From Acidobacteriota bacterium (GTDB lineage Bacteria; Acidobacteriota; Terriglobia; Bryobacterales; UBA6623): a stretch of 60,303 nt of DNA. The position numbers were made by a program, and so were the translations under genes. Shown here piece by piece: positions 8,213 through 15,569 of the stretch (position 1 is the stretch's first letter; each line of letters starts with the position of its first letter). Below the pieces are notes generated by a model, which did no database searches, was not told the origin of the DNA, and worked only from the letters and a program-made list of their open reading frames with translations. The DNA lies in the NCBI GenBank assembly GCA_027624045.1, contig JAQBUE010000004.1, positions 1 through 60,303 on the forward strand, read 5' to 3'.

Positions 8213-9385
8213 ATGAAGCTATCAAGTCGTATGGAAGGCGTCCGCGGCGAGGGCGCATTTGATGTTCTCGTAAAAGCGCGGGCGCTCGAAGCTCAGGGAC
8301 TGTCGATCATCCACATGGAGATCGGCGAACCCGATTTCCCGACGCCGTCCAACATCGTCGAGGCCGGGCGGCAAGCCTTGTCCGATGGCTGGACCAAGTA
8401 TGGTCCAACCCAGGGTGATCCGGAACTGCGCGAGGTCATCGCCGAGAGGGTGTCCGAGACACGCGGTATCCAGGTGACCGAGGAGAATGTCGTTGTTACT
8501 CCCGGCGGCAAGCCCATTCTGTTCTTCCCCCTGCTGGCGTTGCTCGAACCGGGCGACGAGGTACTCTACCCCAACCCGAGCTTCCCGATTTACGAATCCG
8601 TCATTCGCTATTGCGGCGCCAGGCCCGTGCCGCTGCCGCTCATCGAAGAGCGCGGGTTTTCCATCGACATCGATATGTTGCGCGCGAAGCTCTCGCCGCG
8701 CACAAAGATGCTCATCATCAACTCGCCCCAGAACCCGACCGGCGGCGTGATCCCCGAGGAAGATATTCGGGCCATCGCCGACGCCGTGCGTGACCACGAC
8801 ATCATGATCCTGTCGGACGAGGTCTACAGCAACATCTATTTCGACCGCAAGCCGTTCTCGATCGCGTCGCTGCAAGGCATGCCGGAGAGAACGATCATCC
8901 TCGACGGCTTCTCGAAAACCTACTCGATGACCGGCTGGCGGATGGGCTATGGCGTCATGCCGAAGTGGCTCGTGAAGGGCGTCTGCCTGCTGATGGTGAA
9001 CTGTGTGTCGCACACCGCCAGTTTTACGCAGCGCGCCGGGATGGAAGCGCTCTCGGGGCCGCAAGACGCCGTCAAGGAGATGGTCGCGGAGTTCAAGCGC
9101 AGGCGCGAGGTGATCGTCGATGGCTTCAACCGCATTCCAGGGTTTAGCTGCGCCACCCCCGGCGGCGCTTTCTACGCCTTCCCTAACATCAAAGGGACCG
9201 GCATTCCCTCGGACGAGTTGGCCGACCGCATCCTCCATGAAGCCGGTGTCGCCTGCCTGACCGGAACGAGCTTTGGGACCTGGGGCGAAGGCTACCTGCG
9301 TTTCAGCTACGCCACCGCGCTCGACCAGATCCACGAAGCCCTCGACCGCATCGACAAGCTCATGCGCGGCATCGTCCGTTCCTGA
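8213..9385 (+). CDS. Class I/II pyridoxal-phosphate aminotransferase (aspartate-type)
   Basis: A fold-type I aminotransferase of 390 residues. The N-terminal HMEIGEPDFPTP, the NSPQNPTGG loop, SDEVYSNIYFD and the Schiff-base lysine in GFSKTYSMTGWRMGY are all present, and the C-terminal RFSYATALDQI supplies the substrate-binding arginine. It is closest in pattern to the Ib aspartate/aromatic/LL-DAP aminotransferases; the exact amino donor is not determined. A TACCCT/AGGGTA pair around the Shine-Dalgarno region (8185-8190 with 8208-8213) could fold over the start codon. Confidence 0.92.
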   Translation: MKLSSRMEGVRGEGAFDVLVKARALEAQGLSIIHMEIGEPDFPTPSNIVEAGRQALSDGWTKYGPTQGDPELREVIAERVSETRGIQVTEENVVVTPGGKPILFFPLLALLEPGDEVLYPNPSFPIYESVIRYCGARPVPLPLIEERGFSIDIDMLRAKLSPRTKMLIINSPQNPTGGVIPEEDIRAIADAVRDHDIMILSDEVYSNIYFDRKPFSIASLQGMPERTIILDGFSKTYSMTGWRMGYGVMPKWLVKGVCLLMVNCVSHTASFTQRAGMEALSGPQDAVKEMVAEFKRRREVIVDGFNRIPGFSCATPGGAFYAFPNIKGTGIPSDELADRILHEAGVACLTGTSFGTWGEGYLRFSYATALDQIHEALDRIDKLMRGIVRS

Positions 9386-10140
9386 ACCGTATTGATCTGT
9401 TGAGCCGCCGATCGTCAGCGGGGCCGTGCAACACTTTGCATCATTTTGCAACACCTGGGAGTTTTGCTTGCTCTTTTAGCCCGCCTGTCTGGGCTTGCTA
9501 ACTTACTTGTTTGCAGGCACTTGACGGGCGCAGTCCGGTTTGAGCCCTCGATCACTGTGTTGCACGTGTTTGTCATGTTGAAAAGTGCCGTCGAGTGCGC
9601 CCCGGACCAAAATGCACGGGCGCCGAGCGGGTCGCGCCTGATGCGGATGGCTTTCTCACGAATGTCGCCCCGCCACGTTCGGGAGAGTGCAGGCCGCAGC
9701 CATGGCAAGTATAACCCGAGGCGGGGCGGCTAACGGGCGTCAGAAAGTGTAAGTTGTTGCAGGGTAAGAAGATAAATTCGGTGAAGCGGCGTGACCGGTG
9801 TTTCGTGAAATGCTGTTAGGCGGTTGATTGGTCGCGCCATTTAAGCCGGATTGGGTTGAGCCGGATGGGCAGCGCGGCCTGTTGGGTTCGTTTCGTATCT
9901 TTTCCTTGCACGGCATGAGGTGGGTCTCGATACGCTGATCCGCGGATTTGATGACCGGTTGGTTGGGCGGGGGCTCGAAGAGTTAGGGGGACACCCTGGA
10001 TCGGCTGGGATTGTCGGCCTGCGGCTTGTAAGTTGTTGAAAACAAGGGATTGATGTGGGTGCTATTGATCTGGCGACGGAGCGATCACGGGTTGGCGTTG
10101 TGACCGTAAGTGACTTGTTTCAAATGAGTTAGTTCTTGTA
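9386..10140. other. Noncoding stretch with short repeats
   Basis: About 750 bases without a convincing gene; open frames here are short, arginine-rich and antisense to each other. It holds TGCAACAC at 9427-9434 and 9447-9454, an inverted copy at 9557-9564, and GTAAGTTGTTG at 9750-9760 and again at 10027-10037 in the same orientation. It may be the degraded remains of a mobile element or a dispersed repeat at the left edge of the accessory island. Confidence 0.4.
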
Positions 10141-10179
10141 TGGGATGGTCTGAGGCACCTAGTTTAGGTGCTTGTCCCA
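10141..10179. repeat. Palindromic REP-like hairpin
   Basis: A perfect stem GCACCTA/TAGGTGC (10155-10161 with 10165-10171, three-base loop) lies inside outer arms TGGGA (10141-10145) and TCCCA (10175-10179). It sits at the 3' end of a truncated esterase and within 400 bases of a REP-associated transposase fragment. It could be a REP element or a terminator; there is no T-tract on either side. Confidence 0.4.
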
Positions 10180-10412
10180 CGCCGACCCCTCGCGGTCCTC
10201 CCATGCGGGAAGAGGATCACAGGCCACAGCTTGCCGGTCTCGGTCTCGTAACCCTTGGGCAAATAGAGAAAGTACTCGCGCTGCTCCCCGCTGACAGTGC
10301 TCACATAGGGTTTTCGCAGCAACTCCCCCCGCGCTCGACCGTCAACTTCGGCCGCACCGGCAAGGCCGGCGAACAACACGGTCGACAGGGCCAAGTAGAC
10401 AATATTTCCCAT
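10164..10412 (-). pseudogene. N-terminal fragment of a secreted esterase/peptidase
   Basis: A signal peptide (MGNIVYLALSTVLFAGLAGA) is followed by LLRKPYVSTVSGEQREYFLYLPKGYE and WPVILFPHG. This is the opening of the LpqC/PHB-depolymerase/predicted-peptidase type of alpha/beta hydrolase. Family members have 250 or more residues with a GxSxG nucleophile; here the frame leaves the family just after the oxyanion-loop strand, in unrelated arginine-rich residues, and stops. The catalytic triad is missing, so it cannot be an active enzyme. Truncation coincides with the left border of the accessory island. Confidence 0.6.
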
Positions 10413-10554
10413 CTTTCGTCCCCTTGGTAATTGGCATTGACACTCTAACACGCAATCCTTACGGACTTTTCCAAACGAATATTGGCTCCGCGAGCCCCCG
10501 GCCAGGGTGCACTCCACAGAGAAAGCCAAGGACAGCTGCTACTTTTGAGACTGA

Positions 10555-10749
10555 GTGAGACGAGCGAGTGATATGCTGACAGCGCGACAACACGCCGCCC
10601 GCAGCGGTATGCGATTACTTGACTACTACCTGATGACAAACCACGCCCACTTGGTCGCGGCCCCCGTGCGCCCGGCGGCCTTCGCCGACAATGTCGCCAA
10701 GACGAACCTGACGGCGATCATGCAACAACGGTGCCTCCAGAACGTCTGA
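10555..10749 (+). pseudogene. Fragment of a REP-associated (Y1/IS200-like) transposase
   Basis: The segment LLDYYLMTNHAHLVAAP carries the HxH metal-binding motif and flanking strand of Y1 (HUH) transposases, here of the RAYT type. Neither the N-terminal strand nor the helix with the catalytic tyrosine is present; full-length relatives have roughly 150-250 residues and this frame has 64. It ends directly before darT, so an old insertion next to the toxin operon is likely. Confidence 0.6.
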
Positions 10750-10751
10750 CC

Positions 10752-11393
10752 ATGCCCGTGCCGGCGCGACCGAAGATCTACCATATCGTCCACGTTGATC
10801 GGCTGGCCTCGATCGTGGCCGATGGTTGTCTTTGGTGCGATGCGGAGGTCATGCGACGCTCTCCGGGCGGCACGACGATCGGAATGACCAAAATCAAGCA
10901 ACGGCGCCTGACGGAGTTGATGCTGGCCAGCCATCCGAACCTGCACGTGGGCGACTGCGTGCCATTCTACTTCTGTCCGCGGTCGATCATGCTCTACCTG
11001 CTGTATCAAAGTAATCACCGGGAACTGAGCTATAGCGGCGGACAGGGGCCGATCGTCCACCTGGAAGCCGATCTGCACGCGGTCGTGGATTGGGCGAGCC
11101 AGAACGGCCGCCGCTGGGCCTTCACTCTCTCGAACGCAGGAGGGTACGATTTCGAGGACCGCTGCGATCTCGAACGGTTAGATGAGATCGACTGGGACGC
11201 TGTCCAGGCCACGCAATGGAAACAGTGCAGGGGACAAAAGCAAGCCGAGTTCTTGATCGAGCTCAGCTTTCCGTGGGAACTCGTCGAGCGCATTGGAGTG
11301 CATTCATCAACGACATACCGGCGGGCGGCCGAGGCGTTGCCTCCCGGCGGCCATCGACCTCCGGTTGAGGTCCTCGGAGTTTGGTACTACTGA
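10752..11393 (+). CDS. darT: DarT ssDNA thymidine ADP-ribosyltransferase toxin
   Basis: DarT family (formerly DUF4433), 213 residues, the normal size. These toxins use NAD+ to ADP-ribosylate thymidine in single-stranded DNA and so block replication. Visible family features: N-terminal KIYHIVHVDRL, the MTKIKQRR block with Arg51, VPFYFCPRSIMLYLLYQ, and GQKQAEFLIE whose Glu166 is the expected catalytic glutamate. The ATG at 10752 fits the family start; an in-frame GTG at 10731 is possible. It is followed after 16 bases by the cognate antitoxin darG, forming one operon. Key residues are intact, so an active toxin is expected. Confidence 0.92.
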   Translation: MPVPARPKIYHIVHVDRLASIVADGCLWCDAEVMRRSPGGTTIGMTKIKQRRLTELMLASHPNLHVGDCVPFYFCPRSIMLYLLYQSNHRELSYSGGQGPIVHLEADLHAVVDWASQNGRRWAFTLSNAGGYDFEDRCDLERLDEIDWDAVQATQWKQCRGQKQAEFLIELSFPWELVERIGVHSSTTYRRAAEALPPGGHRPPVEVLGVWYY

Positions 11394-11409
11394 AGAGGAG
11401 ATGTCAGCC

Positions 11410-12525
11410 ATGATCGAGTTCAAGAGCGGTGACATCCTGAAGGACGACGCGGAAGCCCTAGTCAACACGGTGAACTGCGTCGGCGTGATGGGGCGGGGCA
11501 TCGCTCTGCAGTTCAAGAAGGCTTTTCCCCGGAACTTCAAGGCTTATTCCGAGGCCTGCCGTCACGAAGCGGTGCAGCCCGGCCGGATGTTCGTCTTCGA
11601 GACCGGAAAGCTGACGTCACCGCGCTACATCATCAACTTTCCTACCAAGCGCCATTGGCGAGGCAAGAGCCGCATGAGCGACATCGAAGCAGGCCTGGAG
11701 GCACTGGTCGAGACGCTCCGGAAGAAGCACATTCGATCGGTCGCGATTCCTCCCCTAGGCAGTGGTCTGGGCGGACTGGATTGGCCTGAGGTTAAGGAAC
11801 GAATCGAGGCGGCTATGGAGCCGCTCACCGACGTGCACATCGCAATCTACGAGCCCGATGGAGCGCCCTCCTCCGAGCAGATGACGCATAGCCGGGACGT
11901 ACCCAAGATGACAGCGGGACGCGCGGCGCTGGTGGAGCTGATGCACCGGTACCTCGCCGGCCTCCTCGACCCGTTCGTAACCCTATTGGAGGTCCACAAG
12001 CTGATGTACTTCATCCAGGAAGCAGGAGAACCGCTAAGGCTGGAGTTCCATCAAGCGCCCTACGGCCCATATGCCGAAAACCTACGCCACGTCCTAAACG
12101 CCATCGAGGGCCATCTGGTGTCCGGCTACGACGACGGCGGCGACGCGCCGGACAAACATTTGAAGCTGGTGCCGGGAGCGACGGAGGATGCGGCGAGGTT
12201 TCTGGAGCGACACGCGGAGACGCGGGCCCGATTCGACAAGGTGACGGCGCTGGTCGAAGGCTTCGAGACGCCCTTTGGACTAGAGCTGCTCTCCACGGTC
12301 CATTGGGTCATCAAGCATGAGGCCGCCGTCGACCTCGACGACGTGATCGCGCACACTTACGCCTGGAGTCCGCGAAAGAAGCAATTCACGCCGCGCCAGA
12401 TCGGGATCGCGGTGAATGTGCTCGCGAAGAAGGGCTGGATTGAGTCACTAGACAGCCAGAGCCCGAATTCAGCCGGGGTTGACACCGCGGCTCATGGCTT
12501 CGTCATGCGGCGCTCAGGGGCTTGA
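11410..12525 (+). CDS. darG: DarG macro-domain antitoxin
   Basis: Residues 1-155 are a macro domain of the DarG/TARG1 type: IEFKSGDILKDDAEALVNTV, NCVGVMGRGIALQFKKAFP and IPPLGSGLGGLDW. It removes ADP-ribose from thymidine in DNA and so reverses DarT. Residues 175-371 form the C-terminal domain that in studied DarG proteins binds and blocks DarT. The ATG at 11410 is preferred because GAGGAG lies nine bases upstream; the ATG at 11401 abuts that site. The last 16 or so residues (GVDTAAHGFVMRRSGA) are encoded by the first copy of a 52-bp direct repeat and may not be original to the protein. Confidence 0.92.
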   Translation: MIEFKSGDILKDDAEALVNTVNCVGVMGRGIALQFKKAFPRNFKAYSEACRHEAVQPGRMFVFETGKLTSPRYIINFPTKRHWRGKSRMSDIEAGLEALVETLRKKHIRSVAIPPLGSGLGGLDWPEVKERIEAAMEPLTDVHIAIYEPDGAPSSEQMTHSRDVPKMTAGRAALVELMHRYLAGLLDPFVTLLEVHKLMYFIQEAGEPLRLEFHQAPYGPYAENLRHVLNAIEGHLVSGYDDGGDAPDKHLKLVPGATEDAARFLERHAETRARFDKVTALVEGFETPFGLELLSTVHWVIKHEAAVDLDDVIAHTYAWSPRKKQFTPRQIGIAVNVLAKKGWIESLDSQSPNSAGVDTAAHGFVMRRSGA

Positions 12526-12527
12526 TC
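12476..12527. repeat. 52-bp direct repeat, left copy
   Basis: Identical over 52 bases to 15518-15569 (offset 3,042), with weaker similarity reaching about 17 bases further left. On the plus strand this copy encodes the last residues and stop codon of darG. To its right the sequence switches abruptly to a transposase fragment. Confidence 0.95.
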
Positions 12528-12785
12528 GTAGAATCTGCTCGGCCAAAAGCGCGAATCGCGGTGACCGGATCGGCGGAATAGCTCGATCGTCGTGAGTTTG
12601 AAACTCTTGATGACATTCGAGATGCTTGTCGATTCCTCAGGGAAAATGATCACGTGGATGTGGCCGGGCATGAGGCAGTAGCCGCACAAGGCGAACGGTA
12701 GGCGCTTGCGTGTTCGGTTGAGAGCGGTCACAAGAATCTCGTATTCGCGGTCGTCTTTGAGCGGGTCGAAGAAAAAGCCGCGGAC
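12492..12785 (-). pseudogene. Fragment of a second REP-associated (Y1) transposase
   Basis: The frame reads RxLPFALCGYCLMPGHIHVIIFP, then SISNVIKSFKLTT and SRFWPSRFYD. These are the HxH metal motif, the following helix and the FWPSRFYD strand typical of RAYT proteins. Similarity starts at 12785, where an in-frame stop lies just upstream, and ends at 12528, exactly at the edge of the 52-bp repeat; the last ten residues come from repeat DNA. About 85 codons remain, with no start region and no C-terminus. It differs from the fragment at 10555 in sequence and orientation. Confidence 0.65.
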
Positions 12786-12791
12786 TTAGTG

Positions 12792-12797
12792 TATAAT
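12792..12797 (+). promoter_or_regulatory. Consensus -10 box, probably giving a leaderless mRNA
   Basis: A perfect TATAAT ends ten bases before the ATG at 12808. Transcription would then start at or within a few bases of the start codon, and no Shine-Dalgarno sequence is present. The -35 region is poor. Confidence 0.6.
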
Positions 12798-12807
12798 TCT
12801 CGCGACG

Positions 12808-14988
12808 ATGGTGTTTGTAGTCCTAAGTGGCGCTGATCGGGTCGCGCCTTTCATCAAAACCGTCCAGACCCAGGCCGATACTGAGAAAAAGGCCCTCGGT
12901 TTCCTCCCCATCTCTGCCTATCAGCAAGCCGCGAATTCCCGCAGACTACTCGTGGCTATCAACCGACTCGCTACGGGTGATGACTATGCTGGCCATGTGT
13001 TTTTCGGGGGCACCTATCCTCACATACGCATTTTTCAGGTCTATGTTCTTCCTCGCTTCCGAAGAAAACATGTAGCGTCACTTCTTGTGCAGACCGTCAT
13101 CAAGGAAGCGGAAGAGTATGGCTATCTGAGCGTTTTGGCTCGGGTGGCTGCCGACCTGGATTCCGCGAACGCATTCTGGGAACACGAAGGGCTATTGAGA
13201 AGGCGACAGGTTCGCGGCGGTGGGCGCCGTTCACGTACGATTAATATTCGTGTCCGAGACCTAGAAACACCCACTCTGTTCAGTTCCCACGGGACCGCAG
13301 CATTAGATGTAGCTCGTTTCTCAATTGAACCTCCTCTGCCTTCGACACCGGCCTACGCTATTGACGTAAACGTTTTTCTGGATCTGATCAAATCTAGGGC
13401 CTACGCCGCTGCCGCACGCCAGATCGTGACCGCGTGTTGGACTCGCGCTGTGGATGTTTTTGTTGCAGAGGAATTTGTCGAGGAACTGCAAAGGGCTGCA
13501 ACGACGCCAAGCGACCCTGTCTTCCAATTGGCCACCGCCTTGCCACGTCTCCCGTCGGTACCTCAGGGCGTGTCAGAACAGATAATGAACCAGCTGGCCC
13601 CTATTGTTTTTCCCGCGAAGGTGATTAGGGGTACACTGTCGCGACGGGACCAATCGGATCTTCGACATCTTGCGGCCGCAGTACACCACAAGCTGAACGG
13701 CTTCATCACCGGCGAGAAAGCGATCCTGAGGCGCGCTCCTGAATTGCTGAGTCAAGTCGGGCTCGATGTTATCGGCACACTTGAGTTTGCGGCTTATGTG
13801 GAATCTCCCGACCAGAGAGCTGGGGCCGAACTCCGGTCGGGGATAAGTGGGGACGATGTAGAGATTCGTGAATTAGCCGAGGAGGACCGCAAGGCTGTCG
13901 AAGCCTTGCTTGAGTCGCTGGGTCTCGCCCGCTCGCTCGCCGCTGCCGCCCTTATTCCCAGTATTCCTCCTAATGTACGGCGACGGATAAGCGTAAGGTC
14001 GTTGGGTTCAGGGGAGATCCTAGGATACGCGTCTTGGGACGTACCGAGCCCTCTGCGAAAGCGAGTCGATGCTCACGTGTTCGTCAAGGAACAATCCGAA
14101 GGCGCCCAGCACATTGCGGTACACCTATTGAAAGAACTATCGCGAGACCTGGCGATGAACGGACCTTGTCTCGTTAGCCTCAGAACCGAGGAAGGCCACT
14201 CTAACGCCCGAACAGCTGCTTTGGAGGTTGGCTTTCGGTCCTTCCGTTCGCTCTCCGCTGTGCCTTCTGACCTCACGAAGATCGTTCTTTGGGGTGTGAT
14301 CACAAAAGATAATTGGAATTCGAGTGGTACTCGGCTCAACGAGGTGTCGGGAGTCAGATGGTCGGGCACCATGCCGAAGTTCGGTGGTCCGAAGACGTTG
14401 ATCGACTTCAAGAGCAAGTCGGGCCATGAGTTCCGGCTTGCACTCGTCGAGGCAGAACGACTGTTCGGACCAACTCTATTCCTGCTTCCGGAGAGGGCTG
14501 GAATCTTAGTGCCGATCAGGAGGCGCTATGCTGAACACTTGTTCATGGGAGCGCCGCAGATGGCCCTCTTTCCGAGAAAAGGAGCCGCCTTGTCCGCTGA
14601 GCGAGTGTACTTCCGTTCTCCAAGTCACGCCAGTGTGTTCTCAGTCGGGAGTCCCGTTGTGTTCTATGAATCACTTTCCCGTGGCGGTCGAGGATCTGCT
14701 TTCGCGGCTGGGGTCGTGGTAAGCAATCGGTTGGTTTGGGCGGAAACGTTGCCCAAGCGCGTATTCAGCAAAGGGGTGCTCGACCAAAACACCGTAAACA
14801 AAATGAGTCGCAACGGTCTCGTTTCTGTCTTGCATTTTGATAACATCCTTGACCTACCCAATCCCGTGCCTCTATCAAGACTTCGTGCCCTAGGCGCGAT
14901 AGACGGTGCCAATCTGGTAGCACCCCGACGACTCGAATCCCGTACTCTCTGTGCGCTCTTGGCGGAGGCGAACGCTCTTGCATTGTAG
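12808..14988 (+). CDS. GNAT-PIN-GNAT multidomain protein with ASCH/PUA-like C-terminus
   Basis: A 726-residue fusion. Residues 45-150 resemble a GNAT acetyltransferase: strand and acetyl-CoA loop at 76-90 (VYVLPRFRRKHVA) and AADLDSANAFWEHEGL. Residues 182-330 resemble a PIN nuclease: Asp186 in AIDVNVFLDL, Glu221/222, Asp281/284 in RRDQSDLRHL, and FITGEKAIL. Residues 350-480 look like a second, degenerate GNAT ending HSNARTAALEVGF. Residues 575-715 resemble an ASCH/PUA-like RNA-binding barrel (YFRSPSHASVFSVGSPVVFY, FDNILDLPNPVPLSRLR). It overlaps the downstream ASCH gene by 11 bases, so the two act together. A toxin-antitoxin or RNA-modifying defence role is inferred from domains and context. 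Base composition looks less GC-rich than neighbours, suggesting transfer. Confidence 0.75.
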   Translation: MVFVVLSGADRVAPFIKTVQTQADTEKKALGFLPISAYQQAANSRRLLVAINRLATGDDYAGHVFFGGTYPHIRIFQVYVLPRFRRKHVASLLVQTVIKEAEEYGYLSVLARVAADLDSANAFWEHEGLLRRRQVRGGGRRSRTINIRVRDLETPTLFSSHGTAALDVARFSIEPPLPSTPAYAIDVNVFLDLIKSRAYAAAARQIVTACWTRAVDVFVAEEFVEELQRAATTPSDPVFQLATALPRLPSVPQGVSEQIMNQLAPIVFPAKVIRGTLSRRDQSDLRHLAAAVHHKLNGFITGEKAILRRAPELLSQVGLDVIGTLEFAAYVESPDQRAGAELRSGISGDDVEIRELAEEDRKAVEALLESLGLARSLAAAALIPSIPPNVRRRISVRSLGSGEILGYASWDVPSPLRKRVDAHVFVKEQSEGAQHIAVHLLKELSRDLAMNGPCLVSLRTEEGHSNARTAALEVGFRSFRSLSAVPSDLTKIVLWGVITKDNWNSSGTRLNEVSGVRWSGTMPKFGGPKTLIDFKSKSGHEFRLALVEAERLFGPTLFLLPERAGILVPIRRRYAEHLFMGAPQMALFPRKGAALSAERVYFRSPSHASVFSVGSPVVFYESLSRGGRGSAFAAGVVVSNRLVWAETLPKRVFSKGVLDQNTVNKMSRNGLVSVLHFDNILDLPNPVPLSRLRALGAIDGANLVAPRRLESRTLCALLAEANALAL

Positions 14989-15475
14989 AAACGATATCTT
15001 GATCTCCGTCCGGTCCCAACACGTGGCCGCCATGTTGAGAGGCGAGAAGACGGTGGAGCTACGCCGCCGCCCGGTTCGAGCTCCAGTCGGTACCACGGTC
15101 TGGATCTACGAAACCGTTCCTGCTGGACGCATAAGAGTTGTCGCCGAGCTAGCGGCTGTTGACGAGAGCGCACCGGATGAACTTTGGAGACGACACCAAA
15201 ACTGTGTTGGTATCACACGTGCCGCATTTCGTTCTTACTTCGCTGGCAGCGCCGTCGCCTTTGCCCTCGTCTTACGGCGGCTTCGTCCCCTCCCGAAGTC
15301 GCCTCGCTTGACCGAGCTGCGGGCTGAGTTGGGCGAGTTCGTGGCGCCGCAATTCTATAGGACGCTTGCCCAAGATAGCCGTGAGCTCAAACTTTTTCGC
15401 GCGTACTCAGAGGAAAATGAAAAAATGGGGGATCTCAATTTGCAAGCAACGAAAGCCCGCTCACGGGAAGGGTGA
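14978..15475 (+). CDS. ASCH-domain protein
   Basis: An ASCH (PUA-like) domain occupies residues 7-115: ILISVRSQHVAAMLRGEKTVELRRR with the family signature GxKxxExR (GEKTVELR), VWIYETVPAGRIRVVAEL, and CVGITRAAFRSYFAGSAVAFAL. ASCH proteins bind RNA or nucleosides; E. coli YqfB is an N4-acetylcytidine amidohydrolase, which is suggestive next to an acetyltransferase. The TTG at 14978 is chosen because GGAGG lies nine bases upstream inside the preceding gene; GTG at 14951 and TTG at 14999 are alternatives. The last 50 residues look charged and loosely structured. Antitoxin or effector role is inferred only. Confidence 0.75.
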   Translation: MHCRNDILISVRSQHVAAMLRGEKTVELRRRPVRAPVGTTVWIYETVPAGRIRVVAELAAVDESAPDELWRRHQNCVGITRAAFRSYFAGSAVAFALVLRRLRPLPKSPRLTELRAELGEFVAPQFYRTLAQDSRELKLFRAYSEENEKMGDLNLQATKARSREG

Positions 15476-15517
15476 ACCGCTTTTTAGGCCAATGAGGGAC
15501 AGAGCCGGAATCAGCCA

Positions 15518-15569
15518 GGGTTGACACCGCGGCTCATGGCTTCGTCATGCGGCGCTCAGGGGCTTGATC
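15518..15569. repeat. 52-bp direct repeat, right copy
   Basis: Identical to 12476-12527. On the minus strand this copy encodes the last residues and stop codon of higA plus 27 bases beyond it. The end KIKPLSAA is usual for HigA, so this copy is probably the original one. Confidence 0.95.

Noticed and set aside
8222..9454. 410-codon minus-strand frame opposite the aminotransferase
   Set aside because: No motif, low-complexity composition, and covered by a gene with all catalytic residues.
9415..9733. Short open frames on both strands in the noncoding stretch
   Set aside because: Both are arginine/serine-rich, overlap each other, and lack a ribosome-binding site or family pattern.
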